From contig WMKJ01000059.1 in NCBI GenBank assembly GCA_009733715.1, positions 1 to 64,000 of the forward strand: a stretch of DNA of 64,000 bases. Reading direction: 5' to 3'. Made by a program: the position numbers and the translations under genes. This document shows, piece by piece, positions 11,634 through 22,500 of this stretch (within the stretch, counting starts at the first letter, position 1; each line of letters opens with the position of its first letter). This DNA comes from Herpomyces periplanetae. Its lineage: Eukaryota > Ascomycota > Laboulbeniomycetes > Herpomycetales > Herpomycetaceae. Below the pieces are notes generated by a model that did not search any database, was not told the origin of the DNA, and worked only from the letters and a program-made list of their open reading frames with translations.

Positions 11634-13057
11634 AATCCATAACATAACATGTTATGACAGGTCAGGTCAGTTCAATAGATGACATGCCACTGCCTGTAGC
11701 GAGACAATGTATAACCTCAGTATTCATCTGACGCTATTCTTGCATAGCTCTAGTGTAAAGTATTTTCCCGTTTGTTGATCTAGTGCGTGCCCGCTCAGTA
11801 AACGGTCAACTTTGCCTAAATTCCTCCCAGTACCCCAGTAAACCCAAATCCAACTTTACCCTAGATGGATATAGAGCAAGTACATGGTATGAGAATTTAC
11901 AATACCGTGTAGCTCTCACTGGAAAATTTATTTTTCTTGCATGCGAAAATTCTTCATTCTTGAACCTCTAAGCATGTCAAATTCGTACAGACCGAACTTT
12001 TCTCGGCTTAATATCTTACTTGATCATCTCAGGAATCCCCATACTTTTTTTACTACTCACTGAAAATCGCTTGATGATCCTATCCTTCTCTGCCTTGTCT
12101 CGTCCACTTTTCGCATTCTTCCCAAAATCCACGTGAACTTTTGTATATCTCCAGCTTTGACAATTATTTTGTCAAGGCTTTCTTGAAAATTTTCAGTTTC
12201 TCATTCAGTTTCCCGACTGGTTACCCTGATGCTCATGATTTCCTTGTCTAATTTATCCATCATCACATAATCCAAGTAAATTGTACCATTTTACAAGTAT
12301 AATTGTACCAGTTTCCCCATTATCACCACCTCCCTTTTCCCATTCTCGTTTTACAATTTCTTCTTTAATGTATCCTCTTACCTTCTCTTGACTCTTTTCC
12401 CCATCCATATTTTCCCGCTAAATCTTGTCATCTACAATTCCCGCTTCACACCCTTTTACTCTATATTGTCTAATTCTAGTAATACTCTTCTATCTCTACT
12501 TTCCAGCCTATTCAACTTTTCCTCTTCCCCATTTTTTTGTAAATCACCCACTTATCATTTTCAATTTAGCTTTTAAAAATCTTTACCCGATAAATTCTTT
12601 GTTAATCATAGCGTTGTTTTATATTTATTCATCCTAAATATGTATGTTCAAGCACATTTTAACTAAACTATGTAATATTCACCAAGTAAAATTGTTTAAT
12701 ACCTCTTGACTACGCCTAAGCCTTTTTTTATGCTCGACTCATTATTTCCTTATAATTTGTAAATAATATGCACATTAACCTACCCATACACAATACAAAA
12801 GAAAAATTCAACACACTACACCTCTTTGATCCATTACCTTCACTTGCCACTGTTTCATATCAGCTAACAAGTCTGTTCCATCATGCCAGCCGAAAATCGT
12901 TGATTATATCAGGTGCAGCCAACCGCATCCTCATTCTGCTAGTCCTGCAAAGTGTGTATCCGTCTTGTATTTTTTTTTACCAAAAATTAATCTGAATGAT
13001 TAAATCCGAAATCGTTCCGGTTCCTTAATACTTATGACAAGTTCATATTGCCTTTAC

Positions 13058-13136
13058 CTTGAAAAATGCTTGGAATTCCTTTCCAAAAGCATGTAAACTT
13101 CTCAATGTTGCCCAACGAGTAAGTTCAACACGAGTA
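13058..13136 (-). other. Possible exon of an unidentified minus-strand gene
   Basis: Read from an acceptor ending CTTAG, this 79-nt block encodes TRVELTRWATLRSLHAF and then GKEFQAFFK, and it stops exactly at a GTAAAG donor. The peptide looks like an amphipathic helix. It is downstream of the coding-like block at 13743-13967 on the same strand, but I could not find a convincing exon linking them or a clear terminal exon. Chance remains possible. Confidence 0.25.
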
Positions 13137-13742
13137 CTAAGTAAATATATTCGTGTTTACATGTTGATTTGTCCCGGAAAACTTATCCGTGGCCTACCTT
13201 CCTATACTTGTCCCCACCAATAGCTAAATTTTACCCTAACCACCATAACATCATCATAGTCGTTAATAAATCATCACACTATTGTCATAATCAACCTGAA
13301 TATCTCAAATGTTAGCCACGTGGTGGGGTGTACACTTAGCCATTCCATTTTCCTTACATTATCCAACTCTTCTACCCTGTGATTTCTTACCCTAAACTAT
13401 ACATGATATTATGTTAAATCGCCCAGCTCTGATTCAGCTGTTCACCCGCCTCTCCAACCTTTACTTCCCGACATTACGGGTCATTAACGTTAACTTGGAT
13501 ACTCGGCCGTGATGTATCCCATCTGTCAAGGTACATTACCATTATCCTCCCTCCCTATCGTTATGGCAATCATGTACGCCGTGTATTCTTCCCTACTACT
13601 CCTAATTTTCATCCTAACTGCCCGTACCGCCGTTACAGAGTTTCACGTGATAAATACCACTCAGGAACGTTCCATTAAATGTATAGAAGGTGGGAAATTT
13701 TATGGTGAACTGTACGTTAATTTCCCAACTTAGCTAGCTTAC

Positions 13743-13967
13743 TCGTGTCCCCCTAATCTTCTCATTATTCCATGTTAAGCGACCTTGTATATTACATACA
13801 AAGGATTCTTCTCGTGATATACCGTTTCTCTCACAAATCAATTTTAACCCTTGTACCCTTTTAATTTCTTCAACACGATTCATCGTTAATTGAACTGATT
13901 GATTTTCTTCTAATCCATTACCGTTACACATTTCAAGCATGTTATACGTTTCGTGAACTGCTTTCAT
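13743..13967 (-). other. Possible first exon of an unidentified minus-strand gene
   Basis: From ATG at 13967 the frame stays open for 75 codons and reaches a GTAAGC donor (ACACGA|GTAAGC) just before an in-frame stop. The peptide is hydrophilic and protein-like, for example LKLICERNGISREESF and NIQGRLTWNNEKIRG, and codon use resembles the real genes nearby (GAA, CGT, GGT, TTA). I do not recognise it. A stop precedes the ATG in frame, so this would be a 5' exon. Confidence 0.3.
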
Positions 13968-14819
13968 CCTTTAACTTTCTATTCCTTAACTATCAAATAT
14001 AGTTTATCATGTAAAAATTTGCCATACTGCTTTACTTAGCCTATAAATTAAATTTGCTCATAACTAACTATATTACTATGTATACTCTCAAGAATGGACT
14101 GGCTAAAGTCGTCGAGGAAACGAGATAGGAACAATCATAATTTACCGTTTACGCAATAGGATAATGGTAATAAATTGTAACCATATGATATGGCTAAAGT
14201 AAAAATGTTTACCAGAGAACAAAGACGTGATGGTGGTAGCAGTAGTAGTAGTGCGTATTTGCCCAGACCATGAGCAAATCGGAATTTGCCTGATTTCTGT
14301 TAATATCACAATATCCTATTTATGATTTACGAGTGCACAATCGAACTGACCGGCAAAACAGGGTACATCCAAGATTGAAATGCCTAGTGGACACTTAATA
14401 ATGGTTGCGTAGGGTGGCCCAATGTCATGTCTCACGAATATGAAAAAAAAATCGCTACTGGTCGAATGAACAAATCATAGTTGGTTGGGCTGAATAACTG
14501 AATTATATATATTATCCAGTTAAATTTTGTTTGAGTTAAAGATATAAAAAATAAACAATTTAAACACTATTTCACTACAGTAGACTACACTCGTATTACT
14601 TTATGCAGCGAATCGTGATGAACTGCCTTTCAACAGGGGAACATTAGCGGTTTTCTACCAGTCTAGAACCCTCCACCGATATTCACTACACCCACTCTCA
14701 CACTTATCAAAGGGATTTCTCTGTTGAAGCAAATGTATACTTTAACCCGACCAAAAAAATAAAAAACTCCTCCCCTTCGTCAAATTTGCACCTCTTTAGT
14801 CAAAATGCTCGATAAACTA

Positions 14820-16005
14820 ATCCAAATCTTTAACCCTCCATACCCATCTCCCTATCCTGTTCTCAACGTTCCATTAGTCCGACGTTTCCCGTATGTCAGT
14901 TTCCCGAGGCTCTTTCCCAATTAAGCTCCCAAACTCGGCGCCTTCCTTTTTCATCATTAATTATGGTAGATAGCTCACTCTCCCTAATACATACTCAATT
15001 CAATTTATATACATTAATATCATATAAATGGACTTGTTGGGGTTTTGTGCGTATTTACTTTGTCCCCAACTCGCTCTTTCCTTTTTTGCAAATCACTACA
15101 AATTTCATTTACTACTTCTCCCGTGCTCTACATTCCTAATTTCGACTCGTGTCTACCCGTCATTTATTTCCCTTCAAATCTTTCCTCCATAGCACCCTCC
15201 TTCCTTCCTATTGCTCTTTCCTTTTCTGCACGTGCACTTTATTCACTTTAATATCTTCTTGTTTACTTTCCTATCTTGTAATCATTTCAATTCACTTAAT
15301 TCAATTCATCTACTTTTTTCCTCCCAACATTCTATCCCGCACCCTTAGCTCGGCTTTTCTCGGATTACTTCTCACTTTTCTATTCCGACACTTCGGCTAT
15401 TATTTTATTCCCGTAATCCTGTATCTCTCTCACCTCTTCGCCACTCGTTTATTCCCGTTCTCACTACTTCATACCACATCTTTCCCTCTTTTATCCTCCT
15501 TCGTTACTTCCCTACTCGTTTGCTCCGTCTCACATAAAATATTCCCCCTTCCGGTTATCGCGTCATTCCTTCTTCATCTTCCCCTCATTTTCCTTTTATT
15601 CACAACTTTCCTCCTCATTTTCACTGCTTCTTAAATTTCTCCATCGCTCCATCGTGCTCATAAACATTCATTCTTTCTCTTACTCTTTCACTCTGAAATT
15701 CCCTTTCCATTATTTGCTTTCCTGTACCTCATGAGATTACTCTCTTTTCAATCTTCAGATCATCGTCACACTTCTCTTATTCTTAAACAATTTAATTCTT
15801 CCAACACTTCCGCCTCAACTTGTTTGTCTCATTCGTTTCTTCATTTGTATGAATTTTTCCCATTTATTCATATCCTTCAGTTGATATATCCCCTTGAGGA
15901 TATATCCCTCAAAAACTATCATTATATACAATCTTTTCATTAAATAATTCCCACTTACTGACTCTCGCTTCATTACTTGTCTTATTCCTATTCATTCTTT
16001 AAACT
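14820..16005 (+). promoter_or_regulatory. Pyrimidine-rich PMA1 promoter/leader
   Basis: About 1.1 kb before the PMA1 ATG is strongly C+T-rich on the coding strand. It produces long but meaningless ORFs rich in Ser, Leu, Phe and Pro (for example 15149-15634). Pyrimidine-rich promoters are common before highly expressed fungal genes. Confidence 0.55.
15883..15908 (+). promoter_or_regulatory. Paired GATATATCCC boxes before PMA1
   Basis: GATATATCCC occurs at 15883-15892 and again at 15899-15908, 16 bp centre to centre, about 100-120 bp before the PMA1 ATG. The second copy is inside a perfect GGATATATCC palindrome (15898-15907). This looks like a tandem protein-binding site; the factor is unknown. 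Confidence 0.4.
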
Positions 16006-19000
16006 ATGGAGGAAAACGAAAAACTCACTTTCAATTATGGCGGTCAAGATTCTTCACACCTTCCATCATTCAGAAATTCTCCCTTAGACCCAGAGAAATC
16101 TATGGGCAAAAATCAGTCTCAACCTGGCCCCGATGATGATGATGAGGATGAGGATATTGATGCTCTCATAGATGAACTTGCCTCTGTCGACGTTCCAATT
16201 GACGATGATACCGATGAAAATTCTCCCTCCGGCCCCCGTGATATTCCAGAGGAACTTTTACATACTGATACTCGAATCGGTTTAACCGAGAGTGAAGCCC
16301 TCGCCCGCCGAAAAAAATATGGCTTAAACAAAATGAAGGAGGAGAAAGAGAATCTTGTGCTTAAATTTTTCTCCTACTTTATTGGTCCCATCCAATTCGT
16401 CATGGAGGTAAATTTCTCTTTTCATCTCCTTCAATTTATTCCGTAACTCTCTTTTCATGTTTCTTTCCTTCCCATCATCTTTTTTTTTTCCTTTATTTTA
16501 CCTCGTTAACTCTGCTCTCCACACCTCGCTTATCATTTATAATCATCACACACATCATTTTTGCTTCAAGAAAATCTTCATTCATGTTTTTATCTACCCC
16601 AGTCTTTTTCTCATCCCTTCTCCACGATTACGTCATCTTTTTGCTAATTTACCCCGCCTCGATCTAATTCTCCTTGGTAACCTCTTATTCCTCGGCTTTA
16701 GCCCCCCTCCTTCCCCCAACTATGCTAACCGTTTTCTTCTTTACAGGCTGCCGCTGTTCTCGCCGCCGGTCTTCAAGATTGGGTAGATTTCGGTGTCATT
16801 TGCGCCCTCCTTTTACTCAATGCCGTAGTGGGTTTTGTCCAAGAATTTCAAGCTGGTTCCATTGTCGAGGAACTCAAAAAGACTTTGGCCCTTAGAGCAA
16901 CCGTTTTACGTGATGGTAAACTAATCGAAATTGAGGCCCCTGAAGTCGTACCTGGTGACATTTTACAACTCGAAGAGGTAATAATTTCTGGTTTATTTCC
17001 CTTCTCTACCGTCATATCGTCGTATTAATTTCATTTATTCTCCAGGGCACCATTATTCCTGCCGACGGCAGACTCGTCACCGAAAATGCCTTTCTTCAAG
17101 TCGATCAATCATCCATCACTGGAGAGTCCCTTGCTGTTGATAAACATCACAATGATACTTGCTACGCTTCCTCCGCTGTTAAGCGGGGTGAAGCTTTTAT
17201 GATAGTTACAGCTACCGGTGATAGAACTTTCGTCGGTCGAGCTGCTTCTTTGGTTGCCTCCGCTTCTGCCGGCTCTGGCCATTTCACTGAAGTTCTTAAT
17301 GGAATTGGTACCGTTTTGCTTATTCTCGTAATCTTTACCCTCTTGGTCGTCTGGATTTCTTCTTTTTACCGCTCCAACCCCATCGTTCTTATTCTTGAAT
17401 TTACTCTCGCTATTACTATCATTGGTGTTCCGGTTGGTCTGCCTGCTGTCGTCACCACCACCATGGCCGTCGGAGCCGCTTACCTCGCCAAAAAGCAGGC
17501 TATTGTCCAAAAATTGTCAGCTATCGAGTCGCTCGCCGGTGTTGAAATTCTATGTTCCGACAAAACTGGTACCTTGACCAAAAATAAGTTGACACTAGCT
17601 GAGCCATACTGCTGTGAGGGCGTCGACCCCGAAGACCTCATGCTTACTGCCTGTCTTGCCGCTTCCCGTAACAAAAAAGGCATTGATGCCATTGACAAAG
17701 CTTTCCTCAAGGCCTTAAAACATTACCCCCGTGCGAAATCAGTTCTCTCGAAGTACAAGGTTTTGGAATTCAGTCCGTTTGACCCCGTTTCAAAGAAAGT
17801 CACAGCCGTCGTTGAATCGCCCCAGGGTGAAAGAATCACTTGTGTAAAGGGAGCTCCCTTGTTTGTTCTTCGTACTGTCAATGAGGAGGGTTCAGTACCT
17901 GGTCCTGTTGAAGAGGATTACAAACTCAAAGTTGCCGAATTTGCTACCCGTGGCTTTCGGTCCCTTGGTGTTGCTCGTAAAAGGGAGAATCAACCTTGGA
18001 AGATTCTCGGTATCATGCCATGTTCTGACCCACCTCGTCATGATACCGCACGCACTATCAATGAAGCAAAGTCCTTAGGTCTATCTGTTAAAATGCTTAC
18101 TGGTGATGCCGTTGGTATTGCTCGAGAAACATCCCGTCAGCTAGGCCTCGGGACGAATGTTTACAATGCTGAGCGTTTGGGATTGGGTGGTGGTGGTGAG
18201 ATGCCGGGATCAGAAGTATACGATTTTGTTGAAGCAGCTGATGGTTTTGCTGAAGTGTTCCCACAGCATAAGTATAATGTAGTAGAAATTCTACAACAGC
18301 GTGGCTACCTTGTTGCCATGACTGGCGATGGCGTCAATGACGCTCCATCGCTGAAGAAAGCTGATACTGGTATAGCTGTCGAAGGGTCCTCCGATGCGGC
18401 ACGGTCTGCAGCGGATATTGTTTTCTTGGCTCCCGGATTATCTGCAATTATCGATGCACTTAAAACCTCACGGCAAATTTTTCACCGAATGTATGCATAT
18501 GTCGTGTATCGAATTGCGCTGTCCCTGCATTTGGAAATTTTCTTGGGATTATGGATTGCGATAATGAATGAGAGTTTAAATTTGGAATTGGTCGTTTTTA
18601 TTGCCATCTTCGCCGATATTGCCACTCTGGCTATTGCATACGACAATGCACCTTTCTCGCGGACACCTATCAAATGGAATCTTCCCAAACTTTGGGGTAT
18701 GTCGGTATTACTAGGGGTCGTTCTAGCAGTTGGAACATGGATTACACTGACGACGATGTTACCGTACCAAGATAATTCCAACGCCAAACAAGGCCAAGGG
18801 GTTTACGGCGGTATTGTCCAAAACTTTGGTGTTCGCGATGAGGTTTTGTTCTTGGAAATTTCCCTGACTGAGAATTGGTTAATTTTCATCACACGTGCAA
18901 GTGGACCATTCTGGAGCTCAATCCCGTCTTGGCAATTAACGGGAGCTATTTTCGTGGTGGATATTATTGCGACACTCTTCTGTGTTTTTGGATGGTTTAT

Positions 19001-19291
19001 TGGGGGCCAAACATCCATTGTTGCAGTTGTTCGAGTGTGGATTTTTTCATTTGGCGTGTTTTGTGTAATGGGTGGTCTCTACTACTTGTTGCACGACTCC
19101 GTGGGATTTGACAATTTAATGCATGGACGTGGCCTAAAGAAAGACGCGAAACAACGTAGTCTGGAGGATTTCGGTAAGTTTCTGAAATTTTGGTGGAATA
19201 TCTTGAGCTGTAGAGATTTACTAATGGGTGGTAATTTCATTTAGTGGTTTCACTTCAGCGGGTATCGACGCAGCACGAGAAAAGTGCTTAG
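16006..19291 (+). CDS. PMA1: Plasma-membrane H+-ATPase (P3A-type)
   Basis: Four exons, 16006-16407, 16747-16977, 17046-19173 and 19245-19291, give 935 aa. The pump exports protons at the plasma membrane at the cost of ATP and drives nutrient uptake. The acidic N-terminus ([20 protein letters not shown]) is typical of fungal Pma1. Then come [16 protein letters not shown], the actuator TGES (about residue 236), the phosphorylation motif SDKTGTLT (Asp 383), [23 protein letters not shown], and the membrane helices near the C-terminus. The last exon is only 47 nt and supplies [15 protein letters not shown], the autoinhibitory tail whose Ser/Thr pair is phosphorylated on glucose activation in known fungi. 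The introns are 339, 68 and 71 nt, and the last has TTACTAAT. PMA1 converges on NEO1, with 265 bp between stop codons. Confidence 0.97.
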
Positions 19292-19556
19292 TTAATTTAG
19301 AAACAGTTACCAAGTTTACGAATTCAAGCTGTACATAATTGGAATTAGTAATTTTGACACGTTTATCTAGAAATAGTTGTTTAGTCATTCGTTGAGACGC
19401 AGGCGGTGAATTGAGACGTATAGGAGAGATTAGAAATGAAGGCGACGATGTATAAGACTTGTCTAATGTTGATTGTGGAAAATAAGCAATAATTGAAATG
19501 ATATATTTGTTCAATTAGAAAAATTTAGGTGAAAGCGAGGACAAACAGTTAATAAG

Positions 19557-22500
19557 TTAAAGAATGGAAGACGTGGTAGTGGGAGGTGAGGCACGAAGAA
19601 TCTTTTGGTGGCGGGTGGGACGATAAAGACGAGCAAACAACTTGAAAGATATGAGAGGCAATACAGTGAGAAGTAAAATTGTGAGTAAACGGGCAATGAA
19701 TATCAAAGGTAAAGTAGTTGACAGAGAGAAGGCAGGTAATGCCCAGGGGGGATCGGAAAAGTAACCAGCAGATACAAGGTAAGGCCAGGATAGAAAGTAG
19801 AAGACAGCAGAAGCAAGGAATGAGAGAAACATAGAGTAATGCCATGTAGATATGAAGTGAATAGCGAGGGTAGCGTACTGACAAAGAAGTAAGGCAGTAT
19901 AAGCAATAGCCGTATTGTAAAGAGTTGCAAGGGTAGATGATAGTGGGGCAGAAGTGAGTAAATAAAGAGATAAATGGCAACCGAGCTGTATAATGAAAGA
20001 TTGGTAAAAGGCAAGGAGAATATAAGTGAGAAGAATAGAAGGAGATAGAGCAGAAATGAGACGAGAATCAGCATATAGTTCAGGATACTGTAGAGAAACG
20101 AGAGAAGTGACATCACGATCGAGAAGTAAATTAAAGATTGGAAACATGGTATACAGGGTAGCATAACCGACAAGTAACCAATTAGGAAAAAGAGCAGAAG
20201 CGGGGGGTGGTAAACGGGATGAGTTGGTAAAAGAAAGAATTAAGGAGTAAATAGCCTGACAGAAGGAAAAGATGATACCACGATGTATTATCGCGAGGGC
20301 AAGTTTAGCGGAACAACGATAAAAATTTCTACCATGCCACAAAATTAGACGAGTAACATGATGAAACTTAGTTAATGATATATCCGAAGCTAAGGAAGCC
20401 TGACAACCTTCCTTACCGAGGATACCAAAGGATACATCAGCATTGCGAATCATAGAAACGTCATTACCGCCATCTCCAATACACGCTACCCGACATAGCG
20501 ATGACGTCAACGTAGAACTTCCAAGATGCCGACGAAGAAGATTAGTAATTTCGGCTTTCTGGTCCGGTGAGCATCGGGAAAATATCACGGCCGGAGGTTT
20601 AGTCAGAGTTTCAATGAAGGTGGAGGGGTTGTGGCTGAGCAGGAGGTTAAGCGAGGCACCGTCAATTATAAGATTTGAGTAACTGGCGGCAGAGTTGATT
20701 GATTTAACAATATTGTCGATTTCTTCCAGGGCCGTATGAGGATTAGAGATTTGAATATTTTCGATAACTTTGATGTTTGTGTTGCGTCGAATTAAACGGC
20801 AGTTTAGTCCCACGCAACGTGCAGTTTCAATTTTATCACCTGTTAACATCCAAATTTTTATGCCTGCATTTCGCAACATTTCAATGGACCATTTAACCTT
20901 TTCTTGCAAGTGATCTTCTACTCCAGTAACGCCTAATAATTCCAAATCTCGTTCAAGGTGCTTGGTTATTACTTCTTGACTTTTACTATCTCTATTCTCG
21001 TCAAGCGTTGCACACGCATAAGCGTATTTACGTGAAAATTCCTCATATTCTGACTCTGTTAAGTGCCGTCCGCCTATCACAAGCGTTCGCAATCCTTCAC
21101 GTGCCATATTCCCAGTTTCTTCGTCTAACCAATCACTTTTCCTAACATAATTTTGCATGACGTTATCGGCTCCTTTAAGCAAGAACCAAATACCACTGTT
21201 ATTATCGTTAACTTTACTTTCTCCTTTATAATGGTTTCCAGAAAACTTGAATACGGGTGCTTCGGTGTTAACCTTTCCAACTCGTTTAACTCGTGCGATA
21301 ATTCCCATCCGTTTCCGTTCTGATGTAAAGGGAAATATACGCAATACTTGAACTTCAATAACTTCTTCGTTACTGTCAACACTTTTTAACCGCATTCTAT
21401 CCCGATCACGGTATGCCAAACGGAGTCCAACTTGTTCACACCATCGTACAATTGCTATCTCATCGGGCGATGATGCTTGATAGGTTTGTCCATCCCCATG
21501 GTTTCCCTCAATCTCACCCGTCGGTGTAACGTTGTGACAAATTGCCAGCGTAACAACCAAGTCTTGAATTTTGCTAGCTATATCACGACGCATTCGATTA
21601 CCCTCACCAGCTTTTTCACAGTTACCAAACCCTTGCTTAATATAAGCGGCTACTTCATCCATAGTATCATTGGCGTAGGACATACTGCCAATGTGAATTT
21701 TTTTCAACTCCATCTCATTCATAGTTAGCGTGCCCGTTTTATCGCATAAGAGATACTCTATACATCCTAATTCTTCTGCAATTGAACTTGAGCGAACCTT
21801 AGTACCGGGTATACATTTATCATGTTCGATTAGCCATGTATACACTGATTTGGCCATGTCAACATTTACACGCAACGATACGGGAACTATAGTAGAAAAT
21901 AATATCAAGTATCGCACAACGGCAACCCACCAATTGCGTGTCGATCCTAGGCTACCACTAGCAATTTCTTCTTCAAATCCGTTAATCGCGACTAATGCTA
22001 TCGACAGCCCCAATGTTAGGCCACAGAGAATCATAGACATAACATTTAACTGAGACTCGTATAAACTGGTTTTAAATCGACTTTTACTAGTCGATAATGC
22101 CGTCCTAGTTTCTTTGCCTGTGTATACCACGACAGCGTAGACGAGACCGGCTGATGCAACAACTGTGTTGGCCCACATACTATTTTCCACCGTCAGTGCA
22201 GTGACCTGTTCTTCTAATTCACCTTCAACTTCACGAACCAGGCCTTCATCTTCGTCTGGGGTACCCGAATATTGGGACCAATTAGCCTCAGATTGAGACT
22301 TGGTGTAAACCGCGCGACCCACAAATGAGTAAAAATCCGCTCGAGGATGGTTTGCTAAAATTTTAAGATTGGCAAATTCATGCAAAGGCAAGCTTTGTGA
22401 TATCGGTGATGCTTGCCGAAGCTTCCAATCCGTTTCCCCGTCCAGTTGATCAGTACGTATAAATGTATCCGGAGACGATTGACGTTTCTTTAAATCATCA

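Larger units (their letters stand above)
8281..16005. other. Gene-poor 7.7-kb interval
   Basis: No confidently identified gene. It holds the eIF2D promoter (8281 to about 8900), AT-rich DNA with few ORFs (8.9-11.5 kb), a CAT/ATC microsatellite, coding-like minus-strand pieces at 13.06-13.97 kb, and a long pyrimidine-rich tract before PMA1. PUP2 and MDM35 show that genes here can be cut into exons of 13-80 nt, so a multi-exon gene could be hidden. I found no tRNA by eye. Confidence 0.6.

Noticed and set aside
13509-13733. Plus-strand 74-codon ORF with a signal-anchor-like segment
   Set aside because: It has two ATGs and a hydrophobic stretch, but no recognisable mature domain and no supporting splice structure; it conflicts with nothing, yet evidence is too thin to list.
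13681-13742. 33-nt intron joining the 13743-13967 block to a following FTIKFPTFYTFNG frame
   Set aside because: An intron of 33 nt is shorter than any other in the window (minimum 55), so the join is not credible.
15149-15634. 161-codon plus-strand ORF rich in Ser, Leu and Phe before PMA1
   Set aside because: It is produced by the pyrimidine-rich leader, starts inside it and has no domain character.
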